From IMG/VR virus record IMGVR_UViG_3300021960_000149, positions 1 to 44,711 of that record: a DNA stretch of 44,711 bases. The stretch is one strand, 5' to 3'. This document shows positions 1 through 7,023 of the stretch, in pieces. This DNA is from a virus. Every line of letters begins with the position of its first letter. Within the stretch, counting starts at the first letter, position 1. The notes beneath the pieces are model-generated. The model ran no database searches, had not been told where the DNA came from, and saw only the letters and a list, made by a program, of their open reading frames with translations. The translations under genes were made by a program, and so were the position numbers.

Positions 1-302
1 AAGATACTCTTGAACGCCTCATAATCCTCTAGATACTTGTCTGCATTTTCTGCAATCATCCTACCCACAAATTGGGGAGAGTGATAGTGATCCCAAGTAT
101 TTAACCTGTATTTCTTTGTGAGTTGGTTCTCCAAAGCCTGTTCACTAATCAACCCTAGAGGATTAGGATTGCCTGCATCAAATACTCCGTAGTAAAAGTC
201 ACGGGAGATCTTTCGTTTGTCATCAAATGATCGGTTCCAGTTGTGAATGTTCCCCCTCATGTTGTTGAAGGTTCCTTCAGCGTAGACTTCCCACTTTTCC
301 AT
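1..302 (-). CDS. Hypothetical protein, 3' part cut by window edge
   Basis: An open frame starts with ATG at 302 (protein begins MEKWEVYAEGTFNN) and stays open for 100 codons to the left edge, so its C-terminus lies outside. It starts two bases after the stop of the upstream cupin gene, so it is the next member of the same minus-strand operon. The product is soluble and rich in Asn, Tyr and Trp (for example NWNRSFDDKRK). I do not recognise the family and assign no function. Confidence 0.75.
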   Translation of the reverse strand, partial: MEKWEVYAEGTFNNMRGNIHNWNRSFDDKRKISRDFYYGVFDAGNPNPLGLISEQALENQLTKKYRLNTWDHYHSPQFVGRMIAENADKYLEDYEAFKSI

Positions 303-304
303 AA

Positions 305-787
305 TCATTCCCAAGAAAAACTAAGGGTAACCCTAGAAGATTTCACGATAGGATCGTGATAAGTACCTTTCGGTATGTAAATACTATCACCAGGAGTTAG
401 GTCATAGATCGAACCGTCATCAAACCGATACGAAACTTCACCAATACTCTGGACGATCAAAACATCCATAGTATCATTGTGTCTACCAAAAGTCGAATTA
501 TCTTTACAAAATGAAAGATATACTTTTAGGACGTTAATGCCAGTTTCATCCTTTACATAATTAAATGCATCAGACAGTGTATTTGGGAAATAATCATTCT
601 GCAATCTTAATCCAGGGAAATCTCTATCCTGAGAGAAAGGATAAGCTAACATAGCCATGATGTCTTCAGAGTTCAAGGCCAAACTATAAGTTTTGTTCTC
701 CATTTCGTTGGAGACTTTTAGAATAACATCATCCCAAGTAATCTTTTTACAAATCTCAAAGTGATTTGGAGTAAAAACTACACTCAT
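305..787 (-). CDS. Cupin / JmjC-like Fe(II) protein
   Basis: This 160-aa protein ends in a double-stranded beta-helix pattern: GRHNDTMDVLIVQ, a loop with LTPGDSIYIPKGTYHDP, then a last strand. His103, Asp105 and His144 match the HxD...H metal triad of cupins and JmjC-like 2-oxoglutarate oxygenases. The first 90 residues are helical and unassigned. Its start overlaps the stop of the helicase gene by four bases (ATGA), so translation is probably coupled. The substrate cannot be read from sequence. A sugar or peptide cupin that is not an oxygenase is the main alternative. Confidence 0.7.
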   Translation of the reverse strand: MSVVFTPNHFEICKKITWDDVILKVSNEMENKTYSLALNSEDIMAMLAYPFSQDRDFPGLRLQNDYFPNTLSDAFNYVKDETGINVLKVYLSFCKDNSTFGRHNDTMDVLIVQSIGEVSYRFDDGSIYDLTPGDSIYIPKGTYHDPIVKSSRVTLSFSWE

Positions 788-2028
788 TTCTTAACCACCG
801 AGATTGCAGGTTGACCTTGTTGGAAGATCGTATCCACCACAGCTTGGATCTTCTGGTGAGTAGAGATCCCAACTTTGTTGAAGACGGGAACAACAACCAG
901 ACCAAAAGATTTGGTGTAGTTGTCAACATCTCCAGGAACCAGTTCACCACTACGGATACGAGCTGCATCATCATGGTGCATCCGAATCACACGGCCGATG
1001 GTTTGGGAGATACCAATGTAGTCCATAGATCGCATGAAGATGACACCCTCAAGTCCAGAGACATTGATACCCTCAGAGAGGATAGAGTGATGTAGCACAA
1101 CAAACTTCTTAGAGTCATCCTTACCCCATGCACTTAGGGTCTCAAAGAATACCTCACGATTCACCTTCTGACCGTTGATAATTGCACCAGTCTTTGCGGT
1201 GATGTAGAGATAGGAGAACCCACGATCTTGGAGTTGTTGGATGAAATCAGTCTCAGACATCAGTGCAGTGATCTGTTTGGTAGCTTTCGCACAGATCAAC
1301 ACTTTGTCCTTACCACATTCATCCAGAGTCTCAATCAAGTTAGTGCAATCCCGATCTGCGGGAATCTTACCCTTACCAACCATAGGAAGTTGTTTTGCGA
1401 GAACTTTAGGGGGCAGGATGTAACCACCTTCCACAAGTTCAGGTGCAGGAACATTACAAATGACCTGACCATAAACATCTACATCATTCATCCCAGGCTT
1501 ACCGACTGCGAGGGAATGTTTTGGCGTTGCCGTAAAGAAGTAACAACGATCAGATTCCTGACTGAAGTATTCAGTTGCAGGGAAGAAGTGACGTTGCACA
1601 GAGTTGTGAGCTTCGTCAAAGTAGATAGTATCTACGGGGAGACGAGTTTGCTGCAGACGACCCAGAGAATGATAGGTGGTGAAGATCATCTTGTGACCGC
1701 GAGTGTTCACCCACCAGTTGACAATCTCTTGGGGTTTGGTAGAACTAAAGTGATGAGTTTCACCAGAGTGAATGTGCATCACACTTGCGTTGGTGATAAA
1801 CTCTAGGAACTCAGAACAGAGTTGTTCTGCGAGAAGAATACGGGGAGCAACTATAACAATCGTCTGAGGAGTTTGATTCAGAAACTGACGGATTGCATCA
1901 TAGATCATCTTCATCGTCTTGCCGCCACCAGTCGGAACGATAAGCTGACCTTTTCTATGCAGTTGCATAAGATCAACCGCACGTTCTTGATGTGGACGAA
2001 GAAGAGGAATCATCAAATTGCGTTTCAA
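784..2028 (-). CDS. uvsW: SF2 DNA helicase, UvsW-like
   Basis: This 414-aa superfamily 2 helicase has motif I PTGGGKT at 32-38 (Walker A), motif II DEAH at 138-141, motif III TATP at 166-169 and motif VI QTIGRVIR at 342-349, so both RecA-like lobes are present. T4 UvsW unwinds branched DNA and R-loops and helps the shift from origin-dependent to recombination-dependent replication. It is shorter than T4 UvsW (503 aa) and lacks room for the small N-terminal domain. A second in-frame ATG five codons in is possible. A promoter-like sequence lies just upstream at 2036-2064. A generic phage DEAD/DEAH helicase not equivalent to UvsW is the alternative. Confidence 0.85.
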   Translation of the reverse strand: MKRNLMIPLLRPHQERAVDLMQLHRKGQLIVPTGGGKTMKMIYDAIRQFLNQTPQTIVIVAPRILLAEQLCSEFLEFITNASVMHIHSGETHHFSSTKPQEIVNWWVNTRGHKMIFTTYHSLGRLQQTRLPVDTIYFDEAHNSVQRHFFPATEYFSQESDRCYFFTATPKHSLAVGKPGMNDVDVYGQVICNVPAPELVEGGYILPPKVLAKQLPMVGKGKIPADRDCTNLIETLDECGKDKVLICAKATKQITALMSETDFIQQLQDRGFSYLYITAKTGAIINGQKVNREVFFETLSAWGKDDSKKFVVLHHSILSEGINVSGLEGVIFMRSMDYIGISQTIGRVIRMHHDDAARIRSGELVPGDVDNYTKSFGLVVVPVFNKVGISTHQKIQAVVDTIFQQGQPAISVVKK

Positions 2029-2035
2029 TACAGCT

Positions 2036-2064
2036 AGAATACACCCCTACCCCAGATGGGGCAA
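2036..2064 (-). promoter_or_regulatory. Sigma70-like promoter ahead of the helicase gene
   Basis: On the minus strand TTGCCC (2059-2064) is followed after 17 bases by TATTCT (2036-2041), eight bases before the ATG at 2028. Each box matches the consensus at four of six places. The spacer contains the palindrome CCCCATCTGGGG, which could also be an operator. This is a prediction only. Confidence 0.4.
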
Positions 2065-2073
2065 GGGCTTTTT
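2045..2073 (+). terminator. Intrinsic-terminator-like hairpin reading on the plus strand
   Basis: CCCT-A-CCCC, loop AGAT, GGGG-CA-AGGG, then CTTTTT. The shape is a standard rho-independent terminator, but it points along the plus strand, where no gene precedes it. It lies between two minus-strand genes and overlaps the helicase promoter. Confidence 0.5.
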
Positions 2074-2089
2074 GATCAGAGATCCTTAT
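2074..2089. repeat. 16-bp repeat, copy 1, at a gene 3' end
   Basis: GATCAGAGATCCTTAT occurs here and again at 4032-4047. Both copies lie within ten bases of the stop codon of a minus-strand gene. Here GATCC-TTAT-GGATC (2081-2094) can form a small hairpin. Confidence 0.75.
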
Positions 2090-2092
2090 GGA

Positions 2093-3274
2093 TCAGATTG
2101 TCTGTCGTGCGATTTCATCAACACGAGACCGCACAGCTTCATCAGCATTCTTGATGAAATCAAGGTAGTCAAGAGATGAATAACCGATTGCATGATTGTT
2201 GCAAGTCGGAATCTTTGCACGGAGAACTTTCAGACAATACTCATTGTAAAGTGAGACCAACCGAGCAACATTTACCTCTTCACCTTTGAACTTACCATTA
2301 CCAGCTGTCAATACAACTTGGTTCACATCTTCAAGAAAACCATGAGAATAGTTGTTCCTTTCGTTGTAGATGTAGTTCAAGAATCCAGTGACAGAATCTA
2401 CATTGTTATTGTCATCAATGTATTTGATGGAGTTCTTGAAAGAGTTGAGGAAAGATGTTGCAGCATAGGTAGCAATACCACCAACTTCTTTGTCAGAAAC
2501 AACCTCAGTAAAGGCTTTGAGGTAACGACTGCAAGCTTCTTCGTTCAACTCACGAGATTTGGTGATTGACCGATAAGAAGTTGCTTCATAGTTTGCACTT
2601 GTGTTGGTCTCTGCAACACTGATGTTGAACTTAGCTAGGTACTTGTAAAGATTTACAGCCCAGGTTTCTTCTGCATGGTATGCAGCTTTGAATCGGTCAT
2701 CAGTGTTCTGAGATGTGCGATAGTTGCAGTCTACATTGTGATCTGCAGCTTCAGTGCGAATGATTTCGGAGTAATCGGAATCATCTCCGTGAAAGGTAAT
2801 TTCAGCTGCGATCTCTGCATCAGGATCAAGACCAGCTGCATACAACTTAGTTACACGATGGTTTCCTTTAGTAGTAACCAGTTTGCTGTTGTTGGGTCGT
2901 GCAAACAAAGAGATAAGTCCTGCAGCTTTATGGGAAAATCCACCCATACCTTGCAGATTTTTTGCTACATTTCCGTAGTGAATACGATCACCCCTGTTAT
3001 AGGTGGTGTCCGTGTAGATTTCTTTTACTTTAACCAAAGCCACGATAGTGTCACCTTTCTTAGGGTTAAAGGCTCTTACTGCATCTTCATAAGGAAGAAC
3101 GCCTTTAGGAGGACAATCAACTGGCTTAAGATTTGAAAGTTTGGTCTTTGTTTTGGTGTCAACTTTATCATTGTAAAGCTGCACAATGTTTTTCAGGGTC
3201 ATAAAATAAACTCCGTTGTTAATCTTGGAACGGGATGAACTTTTGTCTTTGTTCATCATGAGGCCAGAATACAT
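2093..3274 (-). CDS. Hypothetical protein with ParB-like GNHR motif
   Basis: This is a 393-aa protein. Near residue 135 it has VTTKGNHRVTKLYAAG, which resembles the [D/G]-G-x-H/N-R core of ParB/sulfiredoxin-fold domains, preceded by a strand-helix region (KKGDTIVALVKVKEI). The C-terminal 200 residues are helical with several Tyr and Asn. The start overlaps the upstream stop by one base (TGATG). A shorter form from MNKDK (residue 8) is possible. A ParB-like fold would suggest DNA binding, a nuclease or an NTP-dependent activity, but nothing else confirms it and I treat the function as unknown. Confidence 0.75.
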   Translation of the reverse strand: MYSGLMMNKDKSSSRSKINNGVYFMTLKNIVQLYNDKVDTKTKTKLSNLKPVDCPPKGVLPYEDAVRAFNPKKGDTIVALVKVKEIYTDTTYNRGDRIHYGNVAKNLQGMGGFSHKAAGLISLFARPNNSKLVTTKGNHRVTKLYAAGLDPDAEIAAEITFHGDDSDYSEIIRTEAADHNVDCNYRTSQNTDDRFKAAYHAEETWAVNLYKYLAKFNISVAETNTSANYEATSYRSITKSRELNEEACSRYLKAFTEVVSDKEVGGIATYAATSFLNSFKNSIKYIDDNNNVDSVTGFLNYIYNERNNYSHGFLEDVNQVVLTAGNGKFKGEEVNVARLVSLYNEYCLKVLRAKIPTCNNHAIGYSSLDYLDFIKNADEAVRSRVDEIARQTI

Positions 3275-3789
3275 CAGTCAAAGAACTCTGTCAAGGCTCC
3301 TGACTGAGGTTTGAGGGTTTCGTAACAATACGAAATCTTCATGGAATCAAGAACTCTCATAATCAATTTGAGAGATCTTTGGTGTGGTCGTTGTTTCCAA
3401 CCATACCAAGCTGTTTTCTTTCCTGTTGCATACGGAGGAACTTGTCCCACAAAGTAATACTGATCCGCAGTTACATCGTAGATAGTTTCACCATCTTGTA
3501 ACCACCAGTGAGTATCATTCCGATAGTCAATTCCACTCATAGGAACTAACTTATCCGTGTCCATCAGGTAGAACAAAGCCTGAGTTGAATGGTAACAATG
3601 ACCAAACATTGGGTTGGTTGCATTTTCTTCTCTGTACTTTTTGGTGAGAAGATCAGGCGTCAGTTGTCCAGCAATAATTCTACTTATTGCATGAATCACT
3701 GCGGGTTCATAAGAAAAAGGAAGAAACCTAAGAGAACGAGTCTCAAAGATTTCTTCCCCATCGTATCGGTGTCTCTCAACAACCTTCAT
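3274..3789 (-). CDS. Hypothetical protein, papain/transglutaminase-like pattern
   Basis: This is a 171-aa protein. FGHCYHSTQALFYLM (Cys near 64), then THWWL (His near 93) and IYDVTADQYY (Asp near 104) give a Cys-His-Asp order and spacing like compact papain or transglutaminase-fold enzymes. There is no signal peptide. It lies between a 48-aa gene and the GNHR protein, with a one-base overlap downstream. The catalytic idea rests on motif spacing only. Confidence 0.7.
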   Translation of the reverse strand: MKVVERHRYDGEEIFETRSLRFLPFSYEPAVIHAISRIIAGQLTPDLLTKKYREENATNPMFGHCYHSTQALFYLMDTDKLVPMSGIDYRNDTHWWLQDGETIYDVTADQYYFVGQVPPYATGKKTAWYGWKQRPHQRSLKLIMRVLDSMKISYCYETLKPQSGALTEFFD

Positions 3790-3816
3790 CTAAACCCTTA
3801 AACCATTACCATACTT

Positions 3817-3845
3817 ATTGTATCAAAAAGACTTCAAAAGAGCAA
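3817..3845 (-). promoter_or_regulatory. Possible sigma70-like promoter
   Basis: TTGCTC (3840-3845), a 17-base spacer, then TACAAT (3817-3822, five of six matches), 28 bases before the ATG at 3789. The -35 box is weak and lies inside the 3' end of the preceding 48-aa gene. Confidence 0.35.
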
Positions 3846-3969
3846 GCGTTTCAGAGTCAAACTCTTCGCGGATACCAGCATCAGGAAGCCAATCTTCGGG
3901 ACCAGTTTCCATCAGAGATTCGTAAAGATCGTTCTCTTCCATGTAGTCGTAGTTGAAATCGTCGTTCAT
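3823..3969 (-). CDS. Small acidic hypothetical protein (48 aa)
   Basis: The frame runs from ATG at 3969 to TGA at 3823 and fills the space between two genes. The product begins MNDDFNYDYMEENDLYESLM and is strongly acidic (13 Asp plus Glu, few basic residues), which is common among phage early proteins that bind host factors. No family is recognised. Confidence 0.55.
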   Translation of the reverse strand: MNDDFNYDYMEENDLYESLMETGPEDWLPDAGIREEFDSETLALLKSF

Positions 3970-4031
3970 AGGTGAATCAGTTGAACAAGGCCAAGATAAT
4001 GTGGATTGAGGTGGGAGTCAAGGGGCTGACC

Positions 4032-4047
4032 GATCAGAGATCCTTAT
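4032..4047. repeat. 16-bp repeat, copy 2, at a gene 3' end
   Basis: This is identical to 2074-2089. Here the flanks form a different stem: on the minus strand ACCGAT (4052-4047) pairs with ATCGGT (4035-4030) around the shared core. It ends just before the stop codon of the gene at 4056. Confidence 0.75.
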
Positions 4048-4055
4048 CGGTTAGA

Positions 4056-4454
4056 TCAGAATGCCTTTGCAATCTCTTTACGAATCTCTTGCACGGTTTC
4101 AAAGCTTTGACCCGCAACAACGATGAAGGCACGATTGCCACGGCACCATACAGAACCATGGTTTTGACCGATGATACCGAACTGGGCATTTTCATCACTG
4201 GGAGACATACCACGAGCACCTAGTTCAAAGAACTTGGCACGAGCAGCAGCACGACAAGCGACATTGTTAGCAACAGGAACTTCAGCATAAGTCAGCGAAG
4301 GAGGAATACCCTCACTACTAAATCCATTCGTAAGTCCACTCATAACAGTAGGAACTGGTTTAGGAGAGGTTACTTCTTCAGCAAGAATAGGAGCACACAG
4401 AGGAGTAGCGGGGATTGCTACAGCAGCGGCAGCAATCAGAATGTTGTTAATCAT
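4056..4454 (-). CDS. Small exported protein with a cysteine pair
   Basis: This 132-aa protein starts with a signal peptide (MINNILIAAAAVAIPATPLC, then a likely cut after ILA before EEV). The mature part has two cysteines (NVACRAAARAK and GSVWCRGNRAF) that could form a disulfide outside the cytoplasm. It is the last of three adjacent exported proteins. I do not recognise the family. A role at the host envelope during infection is inference. Confidence 0.7.
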   Translation of the reverse strand: MINNILIAAAAVAIPATPLCAPILAEEVTSPKPVPTVMSGLTNGFSSEGIPPSLTYAEVPVANNVACRAAARAKFFELGARGMSPSDENAQFGIIGQNHGSVWCRGNRAFIVVAGQSFETVQEIRKEIAKAF

Positions 4455-4462
4455 GATTAGAA

Positions 4463-4663
4463 TTAGTACTTAGTATCAAAATAAGAGAACATTTGTAGAC
4501 ACATTGAATGTCGTTGATCCAATGTGTATTCATCAGTGCCACCATACTGCATAAGTTCTTTGCAGGCTAGGTCAGCATTAAATGTCACCATGTATTTTTC
4601 TGCAGCAAATGCAGATGTTGGCATAAGTGTCAACAGGAGTGGCAACAACAGTAGTTTTTTCAT
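4463..4663 (-). CDS. Small exported protein (66 aa) with a cysteine pair
   Basis: MKKLLLLPLLLTLMPTSAFA is a textbook signal peptide with an AFA cleavage site. The mature 45 residues hold two cysteines (DLACKELMQY and HSMCLQMFSY). It lies eight bases upstream of the next exported gene and five bases downstream of the previous one. No known family. Confidence 0.7.
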   Translation of the reverse strand: MKKLLLLPLLLTLMPTSAFAAEKYMVTFNADLACKELMQYGGTDEYTLDQRHSMCLQMFSYFDTKY

Positions 4664-4667
4664 TTAA

Positions 4668-5057
4668 TTAGTCCCAGGAAACATTTTGAACAAGAAAGCC
4701 TGGCATCACATAAGTCCATGCACCAGGATCATTTACACCACCAACCTTATACTCCCACTTGTATTCATACTTATTGTGTGAATCCCAAGTCATGTATCCC
4801 TTCTCTTTATCAAAGCGACCTTTAATGGTCAAACCATGTTTATTAGAGAAGATGTTGCGAGTGCGGAGTGCTCCACCCTTTTCACGGGTTTCTACAACCA
4901 CACAAGTATCGGGGTAGGTTGCTAGACCTGCCTCCAACATACAGGGAGTTTCATACCGAAACGGACGATAGGTATGTTTCTCTACGGGTTTCGGTGCGGT
5001 TTGAGCAAATGCAGGGGAAGAAATAAGGAGTGCAGCAGCAATCAGAAGGTTCTTCAT
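4668..5057 (-). CDS. Exported hypothetical protein (129 aa)
   Basis: MKNLLIAAALLISSPAFAQ is a signal peptide with an AFA-Q cut. The mature part is beta-rich, with two close cysteines (TPCMLEAG and DTCVVVETRE) and a Trp/Tyr-rich end (KWEYKVGG, AWTYVMPG). The start overlaps the upstream stop by four bases (ATGA). It is first of the exported trio. Function unknown. Confidence 0.75.
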   Translation of the reverse strand: MKNLLIAAALLISSPAFAQTAPKPVEKHTYRPFRYETPCMLEAGLATYPDTCVVVETREKGGALRTRNIFSNKHGLTIKGRFDKEKGYMTWDSHNKYEYKWEYKVGGVNDPGAWTYVMPGFLVQNVSWD

Positions 5058-5191
5058 TTACTTTCTACATAAACATAATCGGGGTGTTTGGCTTTGAAAG
5101 CCTCTACTTGCTCATTAGTCTTAAGGAAGACTGAAAGAGTAGTGTTAGGATGTTCTTTGAAGTAATACTTCACTTGAATGAGGTCTTTCAT
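5054..5191 (-). CDS. Small hypothetical protein (45 aa)
   Basis: I place the start at ATG 5191 (MKDLIQVKYYFKEHPN), two bases after the stop of the upstream gene. The longer in-frame start at 5284 would lie deep inside that gene. The product is basic and probably a single alpha-beta unit. Its stop overlaps the next start (ATGA). No family recognised. Confidence 0.6.
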   Translation of the reverse strand: MKDLIQVKYYFKEHPNTTLSVFLKTNEQVEAFKAKHPDYVYVESK

Positions 5192-5192
5192 A

Positions 5193-5576
5193 TCACGCAG
5201 GGATTTGCTCTTCATTACCTTTAGGAGTATAACACTTCCACTCGCCATCGGCAAAGAGGTATGCATAATCCGCCCAAGAATCATTCACACCACTGATGAA
5301 AGCTTGGAAGGAGTTATCAAGATTGGGTTCAACATCAACATCACCACGGCCTTCGTAGTAAAGAGTTCCCCACTCCTGTTCTTTTCCATCCCAATCTTTA
5401 TCAGTCCACAGAGAACTGATGTCACCACCATCAATCAGAGAAGCCGCCTTTTCTCGGGTATTAAAATGTTCCTTGAGTTTCTTACCATTCCACTCGGGAT
5501 AATTATCCCAATGTGAATACACAGAGAGAACAGATCCATCCTTGAGTTGGATGCCGATTCGTCCGCGAGTTGCCAT
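5193..5576 (-). CDS. Conserved phage-type hypothetical protein (127 aa)
   Basis: The N-terminus MATRGRIGIQLKDGSVLSVY, followed by SHWDNYPEWNG, is a pattern I associate with conserved small proteins of T4-like and other marine phages. The rest is acidic and aromatic (DSWADYAYLFADGEWKCY). A promoter-like element sits 24 bases upstream. The function is not known to me. Confidence 0.75.
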   Translation of the reverse strand: MATRGRIGIQLKDGSVLSVYSHWDNYPEWNGKKLKEHFNTREKAASLIDGGDISSLWTDKDWDGKEQEWGTLYYEGRGDVDVEPNLDNSFQAFISGVNDSWADYAYLFADGEWKCYTPKGNEEQIPA

Positions 5577-5599
5577 GTGTCTTGATTGATTACATGGCT

Positions 5600-5629
5600 A
5601 ATGTACCACCGCCTGGCGACCTATGGCAT
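5600..5629 (-). promoter_or_regulatory. Early-type promoter with conserved start region
   Basis: ATGCCA (5624-5629), an 18-base spacer, then TACATT (5600-5605). Directly after the -10 comes AGCCATGTAATC, which is also found after the strong promoter at 25085-25113. The shared start region supports it more than the boxes do. Confidence 0.45.
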
Positions 5630-5653
5630 GTCCTGTGGCCTGTTTGAAGAGTG

Positions 5654-5824
5654 TCACACGAGGGAACGTGTCTCCATACCTGTTACATTGACTCCATTAC
5701 GAATCATTTTCATCATGGCTTCTTGGGCACAATTAAAGTTGAAATAACATGCCCATTTTTCTTCACCATCAAGCAGGTAACCTACTGTGTAAAACTCAGA
5801 TACTTGCGGTCTCTTTCTCTTCAT
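5654..5824 (-). CDS. Small hypothetical protein (56 aa)
   Basis: The frame runs from ATG 5824 (MKRKRPQVSEFYTVGYLLDG) to TGA at 5654. It overlaps the end of the upstream gene by 29 bases, as is usual in this array. The protein has a basic start and an aromatic centre (KWACYFNFNC). No family recognised. Confidence 0.6.
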   Translation of the reverse strand: MKRKRPQVSEFYTVGYLLDGEEKWACYFNFNCAQEAMMKMIRNGVNVTGMETRSLV

Positions 5825-5987
5825 TCTTCATAATAATGAGTTTTCCAGCAATCAAACCATAGAAAAGTTCTGACATCTTATCTTCTTCTCTACAGGCGAT
5901 GGACTTCTCTTTTGACAGTTTAATCAATGCGTTTAGTTCTTCTTCGTTGAGATTCCAGTCGGTTAGATTGTGCTCTGTTACTTGCAT
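5796..5987 (-). CDS. Small hypothetical protein (63 aa)
   Basis: I chose the ATG at 5987 (MQVTEHNLTDWNLNEEEL) because the frame upstream of it is low-complexity and would run into the neighbouring gene. The product is acidic and helical, with a conserved-looking EEELNALIKLSKEK stretch. No function assigned. The 74 bases between it and the next gene upstream hold no gene I can support. Confidence 0.6.
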   Translation of the reverse strand: MQVTEHNLTDWNLNEEELNALIKLSKEKSIACREEDKMSELFYGLIAGKLIIMKNEEKETASI

Positions 5988-6061
5988 TTGTTTTTGTATG
6001 TTCTTAAGTATTTTAACAGATTTATGAGATCTTTCGCATAGTTTCTTAATACTTTGTAACA

Positions 6062-6232
6062 CTATTCTTTGATAACACAAGATGTAGTGCATTTGAGATC
6101 GCCAGAAGATCCAACAACCGTAGATGTATGTTCTGGAGTCTTTTCTGGTTTTAAGTTATACGATACCATAGCTGCCACGAAAAACGCAAGTGCAGGGATG
6201 GCTACATATTGCAGATAGGTTTTACTGTTCAT
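6062..6232 (-). CDS. Small membrane protein
   Basis: From ATG 6232 (MNSKTYLQYVAIPALAFF) the protein has one N-terminal membrane segment of about 18 residues, then a short polar tail with two cysteines (LKCTTSCVIKE). A start four codons earlier at 6244 is also possible. It overlaps the upstream gene's end. It is probably anchored in the host inner membrane. Function unknown. Confidence 0.6.
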   Translation of the reverse strand: MNSKTYLQYVAIPALAFFVAAMVSYNLKPEKTPEHTSTVVGSSGDLKCTTSCVIKE

Positions 6233-6380
6233 TGGTTTCCCCAAGAATTTTCTTACATTCTTTCATAATACAATCAATAAAATCCTGTTCTGTCCAGGTG
6301 TTTAGAACCCTCTCAGTGGGATCATTTTCGTCCCATGAGATAGTAAAAGATCCGTTGTCTTCTTCTTTGACATCAATCAT
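6222..6380 (-). CDS. Small hypothetical protein (52 aa)
   Basis: The start is placed at ATG 6380 (MIDVKEEDNGSFTISWDEND), which overlaps the previous gene's stop by eight bases. The longer frame back to 6479 lies wholly inside that gene. The product is acidic, with two cysteines near the end (DCIMKECKK). No family recognised. Confidence 0.6.
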   Translation of the reverse strand: MIDVKEEDNGSFTISWDENDPTERVLNTWTEQDFIDCIMKECKKILGETNEQ

Positions 6381-6540
6381 TTTTTTCTCCTGGTTGAATA
6401 GAATATCCCTTGACATAGGTAATACTTTGTACCATGAAATCCGCAAGTTTATGAGCTTCTTGTAGATCTTCTGATTCAATCACATAATCCTGATCTGTTC
6501 CATCATCAATATGGAATGTTATGGTATATTTTTTCTTCAT
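6373..6540 (-). CDS. Small hypothetical protein (55 aa)
   Basis: The frame runs from ATG 6540 (MKKKYTITFHIDDGTDQDYV) to TGA 6373. It overlaps the upstream stop by four bases (ATGA) and the downstream start by eight. Strand-strand-helix composition. This gene is easy to miss because a longer false frame covers it. Function unknown. Confidence 0.65.
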   Translation of the reverse strand: MKKKYTITFHIDDGTDQDYVIESEDLQEAHKLADFMVQSITYVKGYSIQPGEKND

Positions 6541-6692
6541 GTGGTTTTCTTCCTAATGACAGAAATTACCTTTTGGTCTGGATGTAAGTCCATAACGAAA
6601 TCCCGAGCATCTTCATAATCAATAGCGTCTTCCACTAAATGATATTTCACGCAATGATTATCTTCGTCCCAAGTTTGCACTTCATAACTCAC
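6537..6692 (-). CDS. Small hypothetical protein (51 aa), GTG start
   Basis: The frame runs from GTG 6692 (read as MSYEVQTWDEDNHCVKYHLV) to TGA 6537. The GTG overlaps the upstream stop as GTGA and the stop overlaps the next start as ATGA, so it fits exactly into the array. The pattern resembles the neighbouring 55-aa protein (strands then an acidic helix), suggesting a distant duplicate. Confidence 0.65.
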   Translation of the reverse strand: MSYEVQTWDEDNHCVKYHLVEDAIDYEDARDFVMDLHPDQKVISVIRKKTT

Positions 6693-6874
6693 GGTGTTTC
6701 GTCACTCCAATAATAACGCAGTTTATCACCATCTGCAGAAATATTCAAGTGGTAAATTTTGCCATCTTTACCATAAACACCACACCAGAGTGTGCGTTCA
6801 TTCATACTTTCCAGGTGAAACATCTCCACATCTCTCAGCACGATTTCATCTGGGTTTTCTTGGAATCTACTCAT
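6689..6874 (-). CDS. Small hypothetical protein (61 aa)
   Basis: MSRFQENPDEIVLRDVEMFH starts at 6874, with the ATG overlapping the upstream stop. The protein ends in strands with aromatic residues (KLRYYWSDETP). No family recognised. Expression is coupled to both neighbours. Confidence 0.65.
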   Translation of the reverse strand: MSRFQENPDEIVLRDVEMFHLESMNERTLWCGVYGKDGKIYHLNISADGDKLRYYWSDETP

Positions 6875-7023
6875 GGCTTTAATTTCTCAGCAGACTCTTG
6901 AATAATCTCACCAAGTTCCATAATCTCATGTTTCATTTCTGATGTTGATGTCTTTGCCATCTCATCATAAAACAATGTGATTGCTGTTAGTAAGAGAACA
7001 TGTTGTCTAAATGTAAGATTCAT
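6871..7023 (-). CDS. Small helical hypothetical protein (50 aa)
   Basis: The frame runs from ATG 7023 (MNLTFRQHVLLLTAITLFYD) to TGA 6871, overlapping the upstream stop (TAATG) and the next start (ATGA). The first half is hydrophobic and the second half is a charged helix (KHEIMELGEIIQES), so it may be membrane-associated. Function unknown. Confidence 0.6.
   Translation of the reverse strand: MNLTFRQHVLLLTAITLFYDEMAKTSTSEMKHEIMELGEIIQESAEKLKP

Noticed and set aside
1228-1806. 192-codon plus-strand frame opposite the helicase
   Set aside because: Shadow frame; all conserved helicase motifs lie on the other strand.
5690-5740. Plus-strand 60-codon frame near 5651-5833 as a gene
   Set aside because: The minus-strand 56-aa frame fits the overlaps of the array; the plus-strand frame has no ribosome-binding site or partner genes.
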